This document shows, in pieces, positions 18,761 through 28,352 of a stretch of DNA of 64,000 bases. This DNA is from Sphingobacterium sp. HMA12 (GTDB lineage Bacteria > Bacteroidota > Bacteroidia > Sphingobacteriales > Sphingobacteriaceae). The translations under genes were made by a program, and so were the position numbers. The notes below the pieces were generated by a model that was given only the letters and a program-made list of their open reading frames with translations, was not told the DNA's origin and did not search any database. Location: the NCBI RefSeq assembly GCF_002933815.1, contig NZ_BEYR01000001.1, forward strand, positions 1,654,691 through 1,718,690, in the 5' to 3' direction. Each line of letters begins with the position of its first letter. The stretch's first letter is position 1.

Positions 18761-18768
18761 CAAATATA
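18761..18768 (-). promoter_or_regulatory. -7 element and AT-rich operator region of rocD
   Basis: Minus-strand TATATTTG matches TAnnTTTG exactly. Just beyond, at about 18770-18805, an AT-rich imperfect dyad (TTTTTACTATTTTTA against TAAAATAATAAAATT) lies between rocD and the divergent Lrp gene, a plausible Lrp-type binding site (inference). Confidence 0.4.
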
Positions 18769-18857
18769 CAATTTTTACTATTTTTACGATAAAATAATAA
18801 AATTTAACACTAAATTAGCTTCAAAATATTAAAATTAACTTTTAAACCTACATAACA

Positions 18858-19310
18858 ATGAATGGCATAGATGAATTTGACCTTCAGATTTTAAAATACC
18901 TAGATGCAGATGGACGGATGGCCTATTCCGCAATCGCTACTGCATTGGGCGTATCCAACACCATGATCCACCAACGTATCAATCGCCTCATGGAACAGGG
19001 CATATTAACAGGCATAAAACCTGTATTGAATGAAAAAAAATTAGGCTATGATTGGGGGGCTTTTACGGGCTTAAGTCTCGAAAAAGATCATGATTCAAGC
19101 CGTATTATCGCTGAATTGAAAAAGATTCCTGAGGTAACAGAATGTTATTACATCACAGGAAACTACACCTTATACATTAAGATTATCGCCAAAAACCATG
19201 AGCATATGCGCCAGTTGCTGTATGAAAAAATTGACAATATTCCCGGCATCGCAAAAACGGATTCACTCATCGAATTGGGTTGCGCTTTTAAACGCAATAT
19301 TATCCTTTAA
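18858..19310 (+). CDS. Lrp/AsnC-family transcriptional regulator
   Basis: A protein of 150 aa. N-terminal winged HTH (FDLQILKYLDADGRMAYSAI, VSNTMIHQRINRLMEQGIL) and C-terminal RAM/AsnC effector domain (KKIPEVTECYYITGNYTLYIKI, IDNIPGIAKTDSLIEL). These proteins form octamers that sense amino acids. It is divergent from rocD-rocF with 123 bp between the starts, so regulation of arginine/ornithine catabolism is likely (inference). Length is normal. Confidence 0.92.
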   Translation: MNGIDEFDLQILKYLDADGRMAYSAIATALGVSNTMIHQRINRLMEQGILTGIKPVLNEKKLGYDWGAFTGLSLEKDHDSSRIIAELKKIPEVTECYYITGNYTLYIKIIAKNHEHMRQLLYEKIDNIPGIAKTDSLIELGCAFKRNIIL

Positions 19311-19371
19311 CAAAAGCTTGCGCACCTGGTCTTGAATCTATGGCAACAACGATGGATTCAGGACCCCGCTG

Positions 19372-19557
19372 TTACTTTCCGATATTTGCCAGCTCATCTT
19401 CCGTCCAATAAATCAATTCCCGCAACACGTACACGTTTTCATAACTTCCCAATCCATCTATATAATCCCACAAATCGCCCTCAACTTTAACCGGTCTCCC
19501 ATGATGCAGTATATCGTATCCATTATCCAACCAATTTTGTATCTGCTCTTTATCCAT
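19372..19557 (-). CDS. Small acidic hypothetical protein
   Basis: A protein of 61 aa starting MDKEQIQNWLDNGYDILHHG. Composition is protein-like: acidic, tryptophan-rich, no TM segment. No family recognised. It stands alone, converging on the Lrp gene. Called as a gene because the frame is intact, starts with ATG and fills an otherwise empty stretch; it could still be non-coding. Confidence 0.55.
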   Translation of the reverse strand: MDKEQIQNWLDNGYDILHHGRPVKVEGDLWDYIDGLGSYENVYVLRELIYWTEDELANIGK

Positions 19558-19761
19558 CTTTATATAATCTTATTGTTAACATTTATACCAAACGCTTACC
19601 TCAAATATAAGGCATTTTTACGAGGGAAATAAACCTCCTCATCAAGAAAATTAAAATTCGGCAATTATTAAAATATGAACTCCGTCACTAAGTTTTTCGA
19701 TCTAAAATAGCTGATTTAAGATTAAATAAGGTATATTCGTATGAAAGCAAATTGCATAATT

Positions 19762-20004
19762 ATGGCAGATTTTTTCTATGTTGGCTATGAAGGTGAAGAT
19801 GAATTGCTCGAACTCGTAGCGGTATCAACCATTCAATCCCTCCTCTATTTTCAAGACGCCGATCAAGAAGATTTTACAACAATAAAAACATCTATTGATC
19901 AAAACTTTATTGTTGAGGAAGACCTGATCACTGTGGCCGATACCCTGCGACTGGATCAATCCATTGTACGCTTCACTCCCGGAAAGCCAAACTATAAAGA
20001 TTAA
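19762..20004 (+). CDS. Small hypothetical protein
   Basis: An acidic protein of 80 aa starting MADFFYVGYEGEDELLEL, no signal or TM segment. No family recognised. An in-frame ATG at 19741 would add seven residues, but a near-consensus -7 element TATATTCG (19732-19739) ends one base before it. Transcription would then begin around or after that ATG, which favours 19762. Confidence 0.55.
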   Translation: MADFFYVGYEGEDELLELVAVSTIQSLLYFQDADQEDFTTIKTSIDQNFIVEEDLITVADTLRLDQSIVRFTPGKPNYKD

Positions 20005-20107
20005 GTTTAAGGTATAAGCCCCAGGCTTAACAATAGCAATAAAGTAATGATGATCAACAGGATTGACCTGTAAATCATTTGGTGTGGAACACAAAAAAAC
20101 AAACAAC

Positions 20108-20761
20108 ATGAGAGCAGTCTTAATCGGCGGTTCCGGTGCAACCGGAAGAATACTTGTGCAAGATTTATTGAACTCAGCGGAATTCACTGAAGTTATCGTC
20201 CTCCTACGTCGCAAGACATTTGAAGAGCAGCCCAAATTACAGCAGATCATTGTGGACTTCAATAAGCTACAGGAATTTGAACAGCATATTCGGGGTGATG
20301 TCGCTATTTCCTGTCTGGGCACAACAGCCAAAGATGCGGGTAGCAAAGATGCCCAATGGAAAGTGGATCATGACCTCAATCTGCAATTTGCAGCTCTTGC
20401 CAAGAAAAATGAAATCCCCTGTTTTGTATTGCTGTCGGCAGTTAATGCTGATGCTGGATCGAAAATTTTCTACAATCGAATGAAAGGAAGTCTAGAACAA
20501 CATGTTAAGGCTCTTGATTTTGGCAAGCTTATTATTGTGCAACCCGGCGGTTTGATCCGTCCAAACACGGACCGTTTAGGTGAAAAGATTGGCATAAATG
20601 CATTAAAGGCATTTAACCGTATTGGCCTATTCAAGACGTATGAAGCACTTCCTGTTGCCCGCGTAGCTATGGCGATGCTGCAGGCTATCCGCAGCTGTCA
20701 AGATCCCGTCAACATCATCTCTGTAAAAGACATCAAACAATTATCGAAAATAGCAGAGTAA
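20108..20761 (+). CDS. NAD(P)-binding Rossmann-fold protein (SDR-like)
   Basis: A protein of 217 aa from MRAVLIGGSGATGRILVQDLL, with the dinucleotide motif GGSGATG (7-13). Further NAD(P)H-binding (atypical SDR) features include VAISCLGTTAKDAGSKDAQWKVDHD and FVLLSAVNADAGSKIFYNRMKG with a conserved Tyr-X3-Lys-like YNRMK. It resembles the oxidoreductase/HTATIP2-type group. Substrate unknown. An upstream in-frame ATG at 20063 is rejected because the extension lacks the fold. Single gene. Confidence 0.82.
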   Translation: MRAVLIGGSGATGRILVQDLLNSAEFTEVIVLLRRKTFEEQPKLQQIIVDFNKLQEFEQHIRGDVAISCLGTTAKDAGSKDAQWKVDHDLNLQFAALAKKNEIPCFVLLSAVNADAGSKIFYNRMKGSLEQHVKALDFGKLIIVQPGGLIRPNTDRLGEKIGINALKAFNRIGLFKTYEALPVARVAMAMLQAIRSCQDPVNIISVKDIKQLSKIAE

Positions 20762-20867
20762 CAGCAACGCATCAAAGGTTGTATAAAGAGCATAGATAAT
20801 AATGAATTAACAATTAGCTAATGCTTACTTGTTAATTTGCGGACATTTATTATTATTTATCACGCTA

Positions 20868-22280
20868 ATGAAAAAACACTTTTTATTCCTCCTCCTCTTT
20901 GCATTTATCCAGGTATTTCCGGCTTTTAGCCAAGAAGCGAAATATATCTTTTACCTGATCGGAGATGGAATGGGCCTCAATCAAGTCAACCTGACGGAAA
21001 TACACCGTGCCGAAATCCAGCAAAAAAACAGTACCATACCGCTCGTGTTTACCCGATTCCCCCATGTGGGCTTTGCTTCCACGCATTCCCTGTCCAATGG
21101 CGTTACCGATTCCGGAGCCGGCGGTACCGCACTTGCCGTAGGCAAAAAGACTAAAAATGGTGTTATCGGTATGGACAGCACCGGAACAGTAGCGTACAAA
21201 AGTATCGCTTATGCAGCCAAGGAAAAAGGAAAGAAAGTCGGTATCATCACAAGTGTGAGTATAGACCATGCTACGCCGGCTTCGTTTTATGCCCATCAGC
21301 CTGACCGCGATATGTACTACGAAATTGGAAAAGAAATTATCAGTTCCAATTTTGACTTCTTTGGCGGATCCAATTTCCTAAAACCTGAAACAAGCTTTGA
21401 CAAAAAGCCGGCACCTTCCCTTTTTCCACTATTCGAAAAAGCAGGATATCGGATTTTGAAGGGAAAAGATGCCTATATGCAATACCCGCGCAAATCCGAT
21501 AAAATTATCCTCATGAACACAGATGGAACAGCGACTGATGCCTTAAAATATGCCATAGATCAAAAGCCCAACGACCTAAAGCTCGCCGACATTACTGCCG
21601 CGGCTATACAGTCCCTGGAACTGAACAATAAAAATGGGTTCTTTTTAATGGTTGAAGGTGGAAAAATAGACTGGGCCTGCCACGCCAATGATGCAGCTAC
21701 CACCATCCAGGAGGTGCTAGACTTTAATTCCGCTGCGGAACTAGTCTTTGAATTCTATAAGCAACATCCCAATGAAACGCTTATTGTCGTGACAGCAGAC
21801 CACGAAACAGGCGGATTGGGAATCGGCAACGGTAGCTCGACATTAAAAACGAAATTGCTGGCCAACCAAAAACTATCACATGCCGAACTGTCAAATGAAA
21901 TCGGTAATCTGCGCAAAGGCAACGCAAATGCTTCTTGGGATGATTTGAAAAACTTACTTTCGACACATACAGGTCTGTATAATCAGGTAAAAGTGAACGC
22001 AGATGACGACAAAAAGTTGAAAGAAGCCTTTCAACGAAGCTTTGTGGAGCATCAAAATGAAACCGCCAAAAGTTTGTATGCAAATGATGACAAAATCGCC
22101 GCTTTAAGTATTGCCATACTAAACCGCATGGGCTCAATTGCCTGGGCTTCCAACAACCATTCGGCAGCCTATGCGCCCGTCTACGCCATTGGCGTGGGCG
22201 CTGAACAGTTTAATCAAAAAATGGACAATACCGATATACCGAAAAAAATAGCAATAGCTGCCAAACTAAGTCTGGATTAA
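20868..22280 (+). CDS. Secreted alkaline phosphatase
   Basis: A protein of 470 aa starting MKKHFLFLLLFAFIQVFPAFS, a Sec signal. PhoA-superfamily metal and active-site motifs are present: LIGDGMGLNQ, the nucleophile Ser in TDSGAGGTALAVG, DHATPASFYAHQPDR, EGGKIDWACHAND, ADHETGGLGIG and NNHSAAYAPVYAIG. It hydrolyses phosphomonoesters in the periplasm or outside. The ATG at 20868 was chosen over a TTG at 20829 because only it begins with a signal peptide. A strong terminator follows. With the phytase it adds to phosphate scavenging. Confidence 0.93.
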   Translation: MKKHFLFLLLFAFIQVFPAFSQEAKYIFYLIGDGMGLNQVNLTEIHRAEIQQKNSTIPLVFTRFPHVGFASTHSLSNGVTDSGAGGTALAVGKKTKNGVIGMDSTGTVAYKSIAYAAKEKGKKVGIITSVSIDHATPASFYAHQPDRDMYYEIGKEIISSNFDFFGGSNFLKPETSFDKKPAPSLFPLFEKAGYRILKGKDAYMQYPRKSDKIILMNTDGTATDALKYAIDQKPNDLKLADITAAAIQSLELNNKNGFFLMVEGGKIDWACHANDAATTIQEVLDFNSAAELVFEFYKQHPNETLIVVTADHETGGLGIGNGSSTLKTKLLANQKLSHAELSNEIGNLRKGNANASWDDLKNLLSTHTGLYNQVKVNADDDKKLKEAFQRSFVEHQNETAKSLYANDDKIAALSIAILNRMGSIAWASNNHSAAYAPVYAIGVGAEQFNQKMDNTDIPKKIAIAAKLSLD

Positions 22281-22284
22281 AAAC

Positions 22285-22318
22285 AAAAAATCCCCAAGAT
22301 AATTCTTGGGGATTTTTT
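22285..22318. terminator. Bidirectional terminator (alkaline phosphatase / tRNA-Thr cluster)
   Basis: 14-bp perfect stem AAAAAATCCCCAAG / CTTGGGGATTTTTT with a 6-nt loop, right after the phosphatase stop. The A and T tracts on both sides let it also end the leftward tRNA transcript, whose last tRNA stops 2 bases away. Confidence 0.88.
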
Positions 22319-22319
22319 G

Positions 22320-22392
<73 letters not shown>

Positions 22393-22426
22393 CTTTTAAA
22401 TGAATTTTAATGAGTGTCGCTCAAAG

Positions 22427-22499
<73 letters not shown>

Positions 22500-22532
22500 T
22501 TTTTAAAGAAGTTTGATGAGTAGTACTCGAAG

Positions 22533-22605
<73 letters not shown>

Positions 22606-22652
22606 GTTAACTTCTTTTCAATTTTAAAACGATTGTCTGTTTTAAGATGCTG

Positions 22653-22683
22653 CAAATATCGAAAGCCTAAATCAAAAATGCAA
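22653..22683 (-). promoter_or_regulatory. Candidate promoter of the tRNA-Thr cluster
   Basis: Minus-strand TTG (22683-22681), 20-bp spacer, then GATATTTG (22660-22653), a 7/8 match to TAnnTTTG. It lies 48 bases before the first tRNA. Confidence 0.4.
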
Positions 22684-22877
22684 GTCCGCCGTTATAATTT
22701 TTGCCCTCGGCACGCCAAATAATTAGAAATCAACCGCATTATTTTTACATCATGAAAATTTGTCATGATTCAATAAATATTAATGTCATTTTTTCCGAAA
22801 CAGCGCATAAAACCCGAATGGCATTTCAATTGTTATAGATGAAGCACAGCAACAAAACTTTAATTAAGCGATACAAT

Positions 22878-25478
22878 ATGAACTTTAACAATTACACGAT
22901 CAAAGCCCAAGAGGCTATACAAAAAGCTTCAGAGATTGCCGCTGGTAATCAACAACAGGCCATCGAGACAGCACATATATTAAAAGCATTACTGACTGTG
23001 GATGAAAATGTTGTCAGCCACCTCTTAAAAAAATTGAACGTCAATGTCACTTACCTTGGCACTGAGCTGGATAAGCAAATCGAGCGCTTCCCAAAAGTAA
23101 GCGGCAGCAATATCTATCTGAGCAGTGATGCCAACAATGCGCTACAAAAAGCGCAAGGTTACCTCAAAGAATTCAACGATGAATTTGTATCTGTTGAGCA
23201 CTTGCTATTGGGTATATTGGCCACTTCGGACAAAACATCCACCCTATTAAAGTCGCAGGGGGTGACCGAGAAAGATTTAAAGACTGCTATTAAAGAACTA
23301 CGTGGCAACAGCCGGGTGACCGATCAAAATGCGGAGGCGACCTATAATGCATTGGGCAAATACGCCCGTAATCTAAACGAATATGCTGAGTCCGGCAAGC
23401 TTGATCCGGTCATCGGTCGGGACGAGGAAATTAGACGTGTCATGCAAATCCTTTCACGACGCACCAAAAACAACCCTATCCTCGTTGGTGAACCCGGGGT
23501 CGGTAAAACAGCTATTGCTGAAGGAATTGCCTACCGGATTATCAAAGGCGATGCACCGGAGAACCTCAAATCCAAAATTGTTTTTTCTTTGGATATGGGT
23601 GCCCTCGTGGCCGGAGCCAAATACAAAGGTGAATTTGAGGAACGTCTAAAAGCGGTTGTCAAAGAAGTAACCGATTCCAATGGGGAGATCATTCTATTCA
23701 TAGATGAAATCCATACCTTGGTCGGTGCTGGTGGCGGTGAAGGTGCAATGGATGCCGCAAACATCTTAAAACCTGCCCTGGCCAGAGGTGAGCTACGTGC
23801 CATCGGTGCTACTACACTCAATGAATATCAAAAATACTTCGAAAAAGATAAAGCTTTGGAACGTAGATTCCAAAAAGTCATGGTGGAAGAACCGGACACC
23901 CAGGATGCAATATCCATTCTTCGGGGATTGAAAGAACGTTATGAAACACACCATAAGGTACGTATCCTCGATGAATCTATCATTGCCGCAGTAGAACTGT
24001 CACAACGTTATATTGCAGATCGCTTTTTACCAGACAAAGCTATTGATTTGATTGACGAAGCAGCTTCTAAATTACGTCTAGAGATGGACTCCGTACCCGA
24101 AGCGGTCGATGAACTGGAGCGTCGTATCATGCAACTGGAGATTGAACGCGAAGCATTGAAACGTGAAAATGACGACAAGAAGGTACAGGAACTTTCAGAA
24201 AGCATTGCCAACCTATCCGCTGAACGCGATACCCTACGGGCTTCTTGGCAAGAGGAGAAAAGCTTAGTTGACAATGTAAACCAGGAAATTGAAAACATTG
24301 AAAACTATAAGCTTGAAGCCGAACAGGCTGAACGTTCGGGTGATTACGGCAAAGTAGCAGAATTACGTTACGGACGGATTAAAGAGGCACAGGAAAAAGT
24401 GGAAAAATTGAAAGCTGAACTGGCTGAGAAACAGGAAAGCAAACGCATGCTCAAGGAAGAAGTTACTTCGGAGGATATTGCTGATGTCGTTGCCAAATGG
24501 ACTGGCATCCCTGTCAGCAAAATGATTCAGTCTGAACGTGAAAAACTCCTGAATCTGGAAGAAGAGCTTCACAAACGGGTTGCTGGTCAAGACGAAGCCA
24601 TTGAGGCGATTTCTGATGCTATTCGTCGTTCTAGAGCTGGACTGAATGATGCAAAACGTCCGATTGGTTCATTCATTTTCCTCGGCACAACCGGAGTCGG
24701 AAAAACCGAACTCGCTAAAGCGCTGGCCGAATTCCTCTTCGATGACGAACAGTCCATGGTGCGTATCGACATGTCCGAATACCAGGAAAGACATGCTGTA
24801 TCCCGTTTGATCGGTGCGCCTCCAGGATATGTCGGTTATGATGAAGGCGGTCAGCTCACAGAGGCTGTACGAAGACATCCTTATTCGGTGGTATTGCTGG
24901 ATGAAATCGAAAAAGCACATCCAGATGTATTTAATATCCTATTGCAGGTACTGGATGATGGTCATCTGACGGACAATAAAGGCCGTACGGTCAACTTTAA
25001 GAACACGATCATTATCATGACCTCGAATACTGGTTCACACATCATCCAGGAGAATTTTAGTCATTTAGATGATGACAATAAAGAGGAGATCATTGCAAAA
25101 ACACGTACCGAGGTATTTGAGCTGCTTAAACAGTCGATCCGTCCAGAGTTTCTGAACCGTATTGACGAGGTGATTATGTTCACACCATTGAGCAGAGATG
25201 AAATCGCTGATATTGTGAGACTTCAATTTGCGCATGTTCAAAAACAACTGGCCGAACAGAATATCTTTATCACGGCCTCAGACGAAGCCATGGACTGGTT
25301 GGCACAACTCGGTTACGATCCGATCTATGGCGCCAGACCGTTGAAACGCGTCATTCAGAAACGTATCCTGAATGAACTTTCCAAAGAAATCTTATCCGGC
25401 AAAGTCAGCCGCGATTCCATCATACGACTGGATGTCTTCGACGGAAAATTTGTCTTTATCAATAAACAGGAAGATTAA
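22878..25478 (+). CDS. clpB: ClpB disaggregase (Hsp100)
   Basis: A protein of 866 aa, normal for ClpB. N-terminal Clp_N repeats ([16 protein letters not shown]), first AAA+ module with Walker [14 protein letters not shown] and [13 protein letters not shown], the ClpB-specific coiled-coil M-domain (about 400-530, rich in Glu/Lys), second AAA+ with [28 protein letters not shown] and a C-terminal ClpB_D2 domain. With DnaK it resolubilises aggregated proteins. The M-domain excludes ClpA/ClpC. The ATG at 22878 (MNFNNYTIK) matches the family N-terminus; an ATG 39 bases upstream would add a non-conserved tail. Confidence 0.97.
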   Translation: MNFNNYTIKAQEAIQKASEIAAGNQQQAIETAHILKALLTVDENVVSHLLKKLNVNVTYLGTELDKQIERFPKVSGSNIYLSSDANNALQKAQGYLKEFNDEFVSVEHLLLGILATSDKTSTLLKSQGVTEKDLKTAIKELRGNSRVTDQNAEATYNALGKYARNLNEYAESGKLDPVIGRDEEIRRVMQILSRRTKNNPILVGEPGVGKTAIAEGIAYRIIKGDAPENLKSKIVFSLDMGALVAGAKYKGEFEERLKAVVKEVTDSNGEIILFIDEIHTLVGAGGGEGAMDAANILKPALARGELRAIGATTLNEYQKYFEKDKALERRFQKVMVEEPDTQDAISILRGLKERYETHHKVRILDESIIAAVELSQRYIADRFLPDKAIDLIDEAASKLRLEMDSVPEAVDELERRIMQLEIEREALKRENDDKKVQELSESIANLSAERDTLRASWQEEKSLVDNVNQEIENIENYKLEAEQAERSGDYGKVAELRYGRIKEAQEKVEKLKAELAEKQESKRMLKEEVTSEDIADVVAKWTGIPVSKMIQSEREKLLNLEEELHKRVAGQDEAIEAISDAIRRSRAGLNDAKRPIGSFIFLGTTGVGKTELAKALAEFLFDDEQSMVRIDMSEYQERHAVSRLIGAPPGYVGYDEGGQLTEAVRRHPYSVVLLDEIEKAHPDVFNILLQVLDDGHLTDNKGRTVNFKNTIIIMTSNTGSHIIQENFSHLDDDNKEEIIAKTRTEVFELLKQSIRPEFLNRIDEVIMFTPLSRDEIADIVRLQFAHVQKQLAEQNIFITASDEAMDWLAQLGYDPIYGARPLKRVIQKRILNELSKEILSGKVSRDSIIRLDVFDGKFVFINKQED

Positions 25479-25490
25479 CACCTGGTGTTC

Positions 25491-25536
25491 CCCAAAAGTA
25501 AAAGCCCCGCTCATGAACGGGGCTTTTACTTTTGGG
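25491..25536. terminator. Bidirectional terminator between clpB and thioredoxin-like gene
   Basis: 19-bp perfect stem centred on AAAAGCCCCG / CGGGGCTTTT with an 8-nt loop, 12 bp past the clpB stop. The arms extend further with one bulged C. Confidence 0.88.
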
Positions 25537-25548
25537 AACAATAATCGT

Positions 25549-26043
25549 TTAATTCGAAACCCCTACTGCTTTCAGCAATTTTTTCACATCGTCTTCACCA
25601 TCAAGATGCTGTACCAATGTTCGGGTTTTTGCATCATAAATATAAAGGGACGGATAATTACTCGGGTTAAATTTTTCAATAAACTGTGTTCCACTATCAA
25701 ACAAAAACTTCACGTTAGCGGCCCCTTTCAGTGCTTTAGCATGCATATTAATAAATCCATCCACATAGGCTTTATCGTTCATCGAGATAAAGTAAAAAGT
25801 AACGTTTTTGAGCTTCTGTATATTCTGTGCGATACCCGCCCCCATTTTTTGACAATGGCCACAGCCAGGATCATAAAAATCAAGGACAATATAGCCTGTC
25901 TTAGGTAACTTGTCCGAACTGAACTTACCGGATTGATACACTTCATCGAATGTAAATGTGGGTATCGTTTTTGGCGCCTGGGCAAACAAAGGTTGAAAAA
26001 GGAAAAATCCAAAGGCAAGAAATAGCGAACAAAGTAACTTCAT
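25549..26043 (-). CDS. Periplasmic thioredoxin-like protein
   Basis: A protein of 164 aa: signal peptide MKLLCSLFLAFGFFLFQPLFA, then a thioredoxin fold with the redox motif CGHC at 61-64 (DFYDPGCGHCQKMG) and the cis-Pro region NYPSLYIYD. Likely a thiol-disulfide reductase or oxidase in the periplasm; the exact partner is unknown. Single gene, convergent with clpB across a shared terminator. Confidence 0.88.
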   Translation of the reverse strand: MKLLCSLFLAFGFFLFQPLFAQAPKTIPTFTFDEVYQSGKFSSDKLPKTGYIVLDFYDPGCGHCQKMGAGIAQNIQKLKNVTFYFISMNDKAYVDGFINMHAKALKGAANVKFLFDSGTQFIEKFNPSNYPSLYIYDAKTRTLVQHLDGEDDVKKLLKAVGVSN

Positions 26044-26149
26044 GTTAAAGAATTTTAAACTGACAATGAATATTCAATTAATTTTAACCAATTATACTTA
26101 AAAATGCGGTTCTATTCGTCAATATTTTAGTTTTTTTACAAAAAATGCG

Positions 26150-26157
26150 TAAGTTTG
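26150..26157 (+). promoter_or_regulatory. -7 element of purN
   Basis: TAAGTTTG, a perfect TAnnTTTG match 43 bases before the GTG start. No clear -33 TTG. Confidence 0.4.
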
Positions 26158-26200
26158 GACTAATTTTTAAATCGATCAAATCTATTAACACTCATTAATC

Positions 26201-26773
26201 GTGAAAAAACGAATTGCCATTTTTGCTTCAGGTTCAGGATCCAATGCTCAAAAAATAATGGAACATTTCAAGTACTCAGATGAAGCTGAGGTTGCACTGA
26301 TCCTATCCAACAATCCTGATGCTTACGTTATTCAGCGCGCTGACAATTTTGAAATTCCAGCACATATCTTCGATCGCAATGAATTTTACAACACAGACAA
26401 TATCGTTAACATTCTTAAAAATTTAAATATAGATCTGATTGTTTTGGCCGGCTTCCTATGGCTAGTACCCAATAATCTGTTAAGGGCCTATCCGAATCAG
26501 ATCATCAACATCCACCCTGCTCTCTTGCCTAAATATGGCGGTAAGGGCATGTACGGAGACCATGTTCATAAAGCTGTTTTAGCAAACAAAGAAGAAGAGC
26601 ATGGCATCACAATTCACTTTGCCAATGAGCACTTTGATGAAGGTGAGATTATTTATCAAGCAAAGTTTAAAGTAGATTCCAATGATACCCTGGATATCAT
26701 TAAGTTTAAAGGCCAACAATTGGAACATCAACATTTCCCAAAAGTGATTGAGAATCTAATCAAAAAAATGTAA
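26201..26773 (+). CDS. purN: Phosphoribosylglycinamide formyltransferase (GART)
   Basis: A protein of 190 aa that transfers a formyl group from 10-formyl-THF to GAR in purine synthesis. Motifs: FASGSGSNAQKIMEHF, the catalytic segment NIHPALLPKYGGKGMYGDHVHKAV (Asn and His of NIHPALLP) and HGITIHFANEHFDEGEII with the catalytic Asp. The start codon is GTG: translation from it gives the family N-terminus (MKKRIAIFASGSGSN) and no nearer ATG is in frame. Confidence 0.95.
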   Translation: MKKRIAIFASGSGSNAQKIMEHFKYSDEAEVALILSNNPDAYVIQRADNFEIPAHIFDRNEFYNTDNIVNILKNLNIDLIVLAGFLWLVPNNLLRAYPNQIINIHPALLPKYGGKGMYGDHVHKAVLANKEEEHGITIHFANEHFDEGEIIYQAKFKVDSNDTLDIIKFKGQQLEHQHFPKVIENLIKKM

Positions 26774-26811
26774 AAACAGCAGTTTTATTTAGAATTATTT
26801 TAAACAAATAG

Positions 26812-26819
26812 TAACTTTG
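26812..26819 (+). promoter_or_regulatory. -7 element nearly abutting a start codon
   Basis: TAACTTTG, a perfect TAnnTTTG match only 4 bases before the ATG at 26824. Transcription would start at or very near the start codon, suggesting a leaderless mRNA. Confidence 0.5.
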
Positions 26820-26823
26820 TGCT

Positions 26824-27006
26824 ATGAACGAAGTTATTGAATCCTTGGTGGAACAGTGTGAGGGCGAGGGCAAAGCAAGCCCATTTCAATTTAGAAGTGC
26901 CGCAATGAATCCTTTTTCTGATTTTTCCTGTGTCTGTTTCAAAAAATGTTGCAAGAAATACAAAGAAGGAAAACGCTGCAAAAAGTGTCCTGGCCGAAAA
27001 AAATAG
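26824..27006 (+). CDS. Small cysteine-rich basic protein
   Basis: A protein of 60 aa. The C-terminal half holds seven Cys, six of them within about 24 residues (SCVCFKKCCKKY, RCKKCPGRKK), with many Lys. No signal peptide. Metal (Zn) binding is a reasonable guess from the Cys pattern. No named family. A perfect -7 element right upstream and its position after purN support a real gene. It converges on the MFS gene 18 bp away. Confidence 0.65.
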   Translation: MNEVIESLVEQCEGEGKASPFQFRSAAMNPFSDFSCVCFKKCCKKYKEGKRCKKCPGRKK

Positions 27007-27024
27007 GCTTCCCATTACAGCCTC

Positions 27025-28260
27025 TTACTTCTCGAGATAGTCCAGGTCTTTGTCAAAGCTTTCCTCGAGCTGTGTCAGGGAATAGATAGCGATACCGGAA
27101 AGTAGCAATACCATCGTAATTGCCGCTGGCACAATACCAAAAGAATTTACTAAAAGTCCATATAACATGGTCGATGGAATCAAGGCTCCTCTGACAAAAT
27201 TAGGAGCTGTCGTAGCTACCGTCGCCCGCAGATTTGTACCGAATTGCTCAGCCGAGATCGTCACAAAAGTTGCCCAATAGCCTACGCCAAGCCCCATAAT
27301 AAATGCTAGAATCAAAAACCTATCGGACGTAATCCCTGTACTTAGCAGATACCATAGTGAACTGGCAACAATAATCAATTGGCAGATAAAAACAACCTTT
27401 TTTCGTGATTTTAAAACCTGCGCAAATACGCCTGCCAAAACATCCCCTAAGGAAATCCCTATATAAGCAAACATCACCCCTTTGCCCGCACTTAAAGTTC
27501 CAGATGCGCCCAATGCCTTTCCGATTTCCGGAGCCTGCGTCACCAATACGCCGACCACAAACCAGATTGGCAGACCGATGCAAAGACAATTGATATAGCG
27601 TTTCAATCGACTCTTATTGGTAAAAAGCATCCTAAAATCGCCTTTAGGGACATCCTTTTTATCCTGCTCTTGAAATAAGCCCGATTCAAAGGAACCGACA
27701 CGTAGTAACAATAATAATAACCCCATTCCACCACCAACAAAATAAGCGGTGCGCCAATTGAATTCCTCGGAAACAAAGTAAGCAAGAATGGCGCCCAACA
27801 CCCCGACACTGGCCACCAGCATTGTTCCATAACCGCGTTTCGACTTATGCATACTTTCCGAAACCAAGGTAATCCCCGCCCCCAGTTCACCGGCCAATCC
27901 AATACCCGCGATAAACCGGATAATGCCATATTGCATGACATCGTGTACAAAACCATTTGCAATATTCGCTAATGAATACAGGAGAATAGAGCCAAACAAG
28001 ACCTTTAAACGCCCAAATTTATCACCGATAATCCCCCAGATAATTCCGCCCAAGAGCAAACCGCCCATTTGCATATTAAGTACAAATTCACCTTTTACCC
28101 GCATCTCAGCTACTGGCACTCCAATATCTGTAAAGGATTGAATGCGAACAATGGAGAAAATAATGAGATCGTAGATATCGACAAAATATCCCAACGAAGC
28201 TATTGTCACCAATAACCATACTTTCTTGCTTTCAGCCTGTTTATCTTTTAATGTTGACAT
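27025..28260 (-). CDS. MFS transporter (metabolite:H+ symporter-like)
   Basis: A protein of 411 aa with about 12 TM helices. MFS signatures: DIYDLIIFSIVRI in TM1, GIIWGIIGDKFGRLKVL in the TM2-3 loop, RFIAGIGLAGELGAGITLVSE in TM4 and FGTNLRATVATTAPNFVRGA. The last resembles the metabolite:H+ symporter/sugar porter branch. Substrate unknown. Single gene. Confidence 0.88.
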   Translation of the reverse strand: MSTLKDKQAESKKVWLLVTIASLGYFVDIYDLIIFSIVRIQSFTDIGVPVAEMRVKGEFVLNMQMGGLLLGGIIWGIIGDKFGRLKVLFGSILLYSLANIANGFVHDVMQYGIIRFIAGIGLAGELGAGITLVSESMHKSKRGYGTMLVASVGVLGAILAYFVSEEFNWRTAYFVGGGMGLLLLLLRVGSFESGLFQEQDKKDVPKGDFRMLFTNKSRLKRYINCLCIGLPIWFVVGVLVTQAPEIGKALGASGTLSAGKGVMFAYIGISLGDVLAGVFAQVLKSRKKVVFICQLIIVASSLWYLLSTGITSDRFLILAFIMGLGVGYWATFVTISAEQFGTNLRATVATTAPNFVRGALIPSTMLYGLLVNSFGIVPAAITMVLLLSGIAIYSLTQLEESFDKDLDYLEK

Positions 28261-28340
28261 TTTAGGTCTTTTGATGCCGTAAAAATACCATAGTGAACGA
28301 AGAAAACCAAGATTTCAGAAAATAATCCGTTACATTGTTT

Positions 28341-28348
28341 TATTTTTG
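28341..28348 (+). promoter_or_regulatory. -7 element nearly abutting the DUF4442 gene start
   Basis: TATTTTTG, a perfect TAnnTTTG match 4 bases before the ATG at 28353. It implies a leaderless or very short-leader transcript. It also argues against the in-frame upstream start at 28335. Confidence 0.45.
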
Positions 28349-28352
28349 TAAT

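Noticed and set aside
22606..22877. A heat-shock type (CIRCE) element in front of clpB
   Set aside because: No inverted repeat matching TTAGCACTC-N9-GAGTGCTAA is seen.
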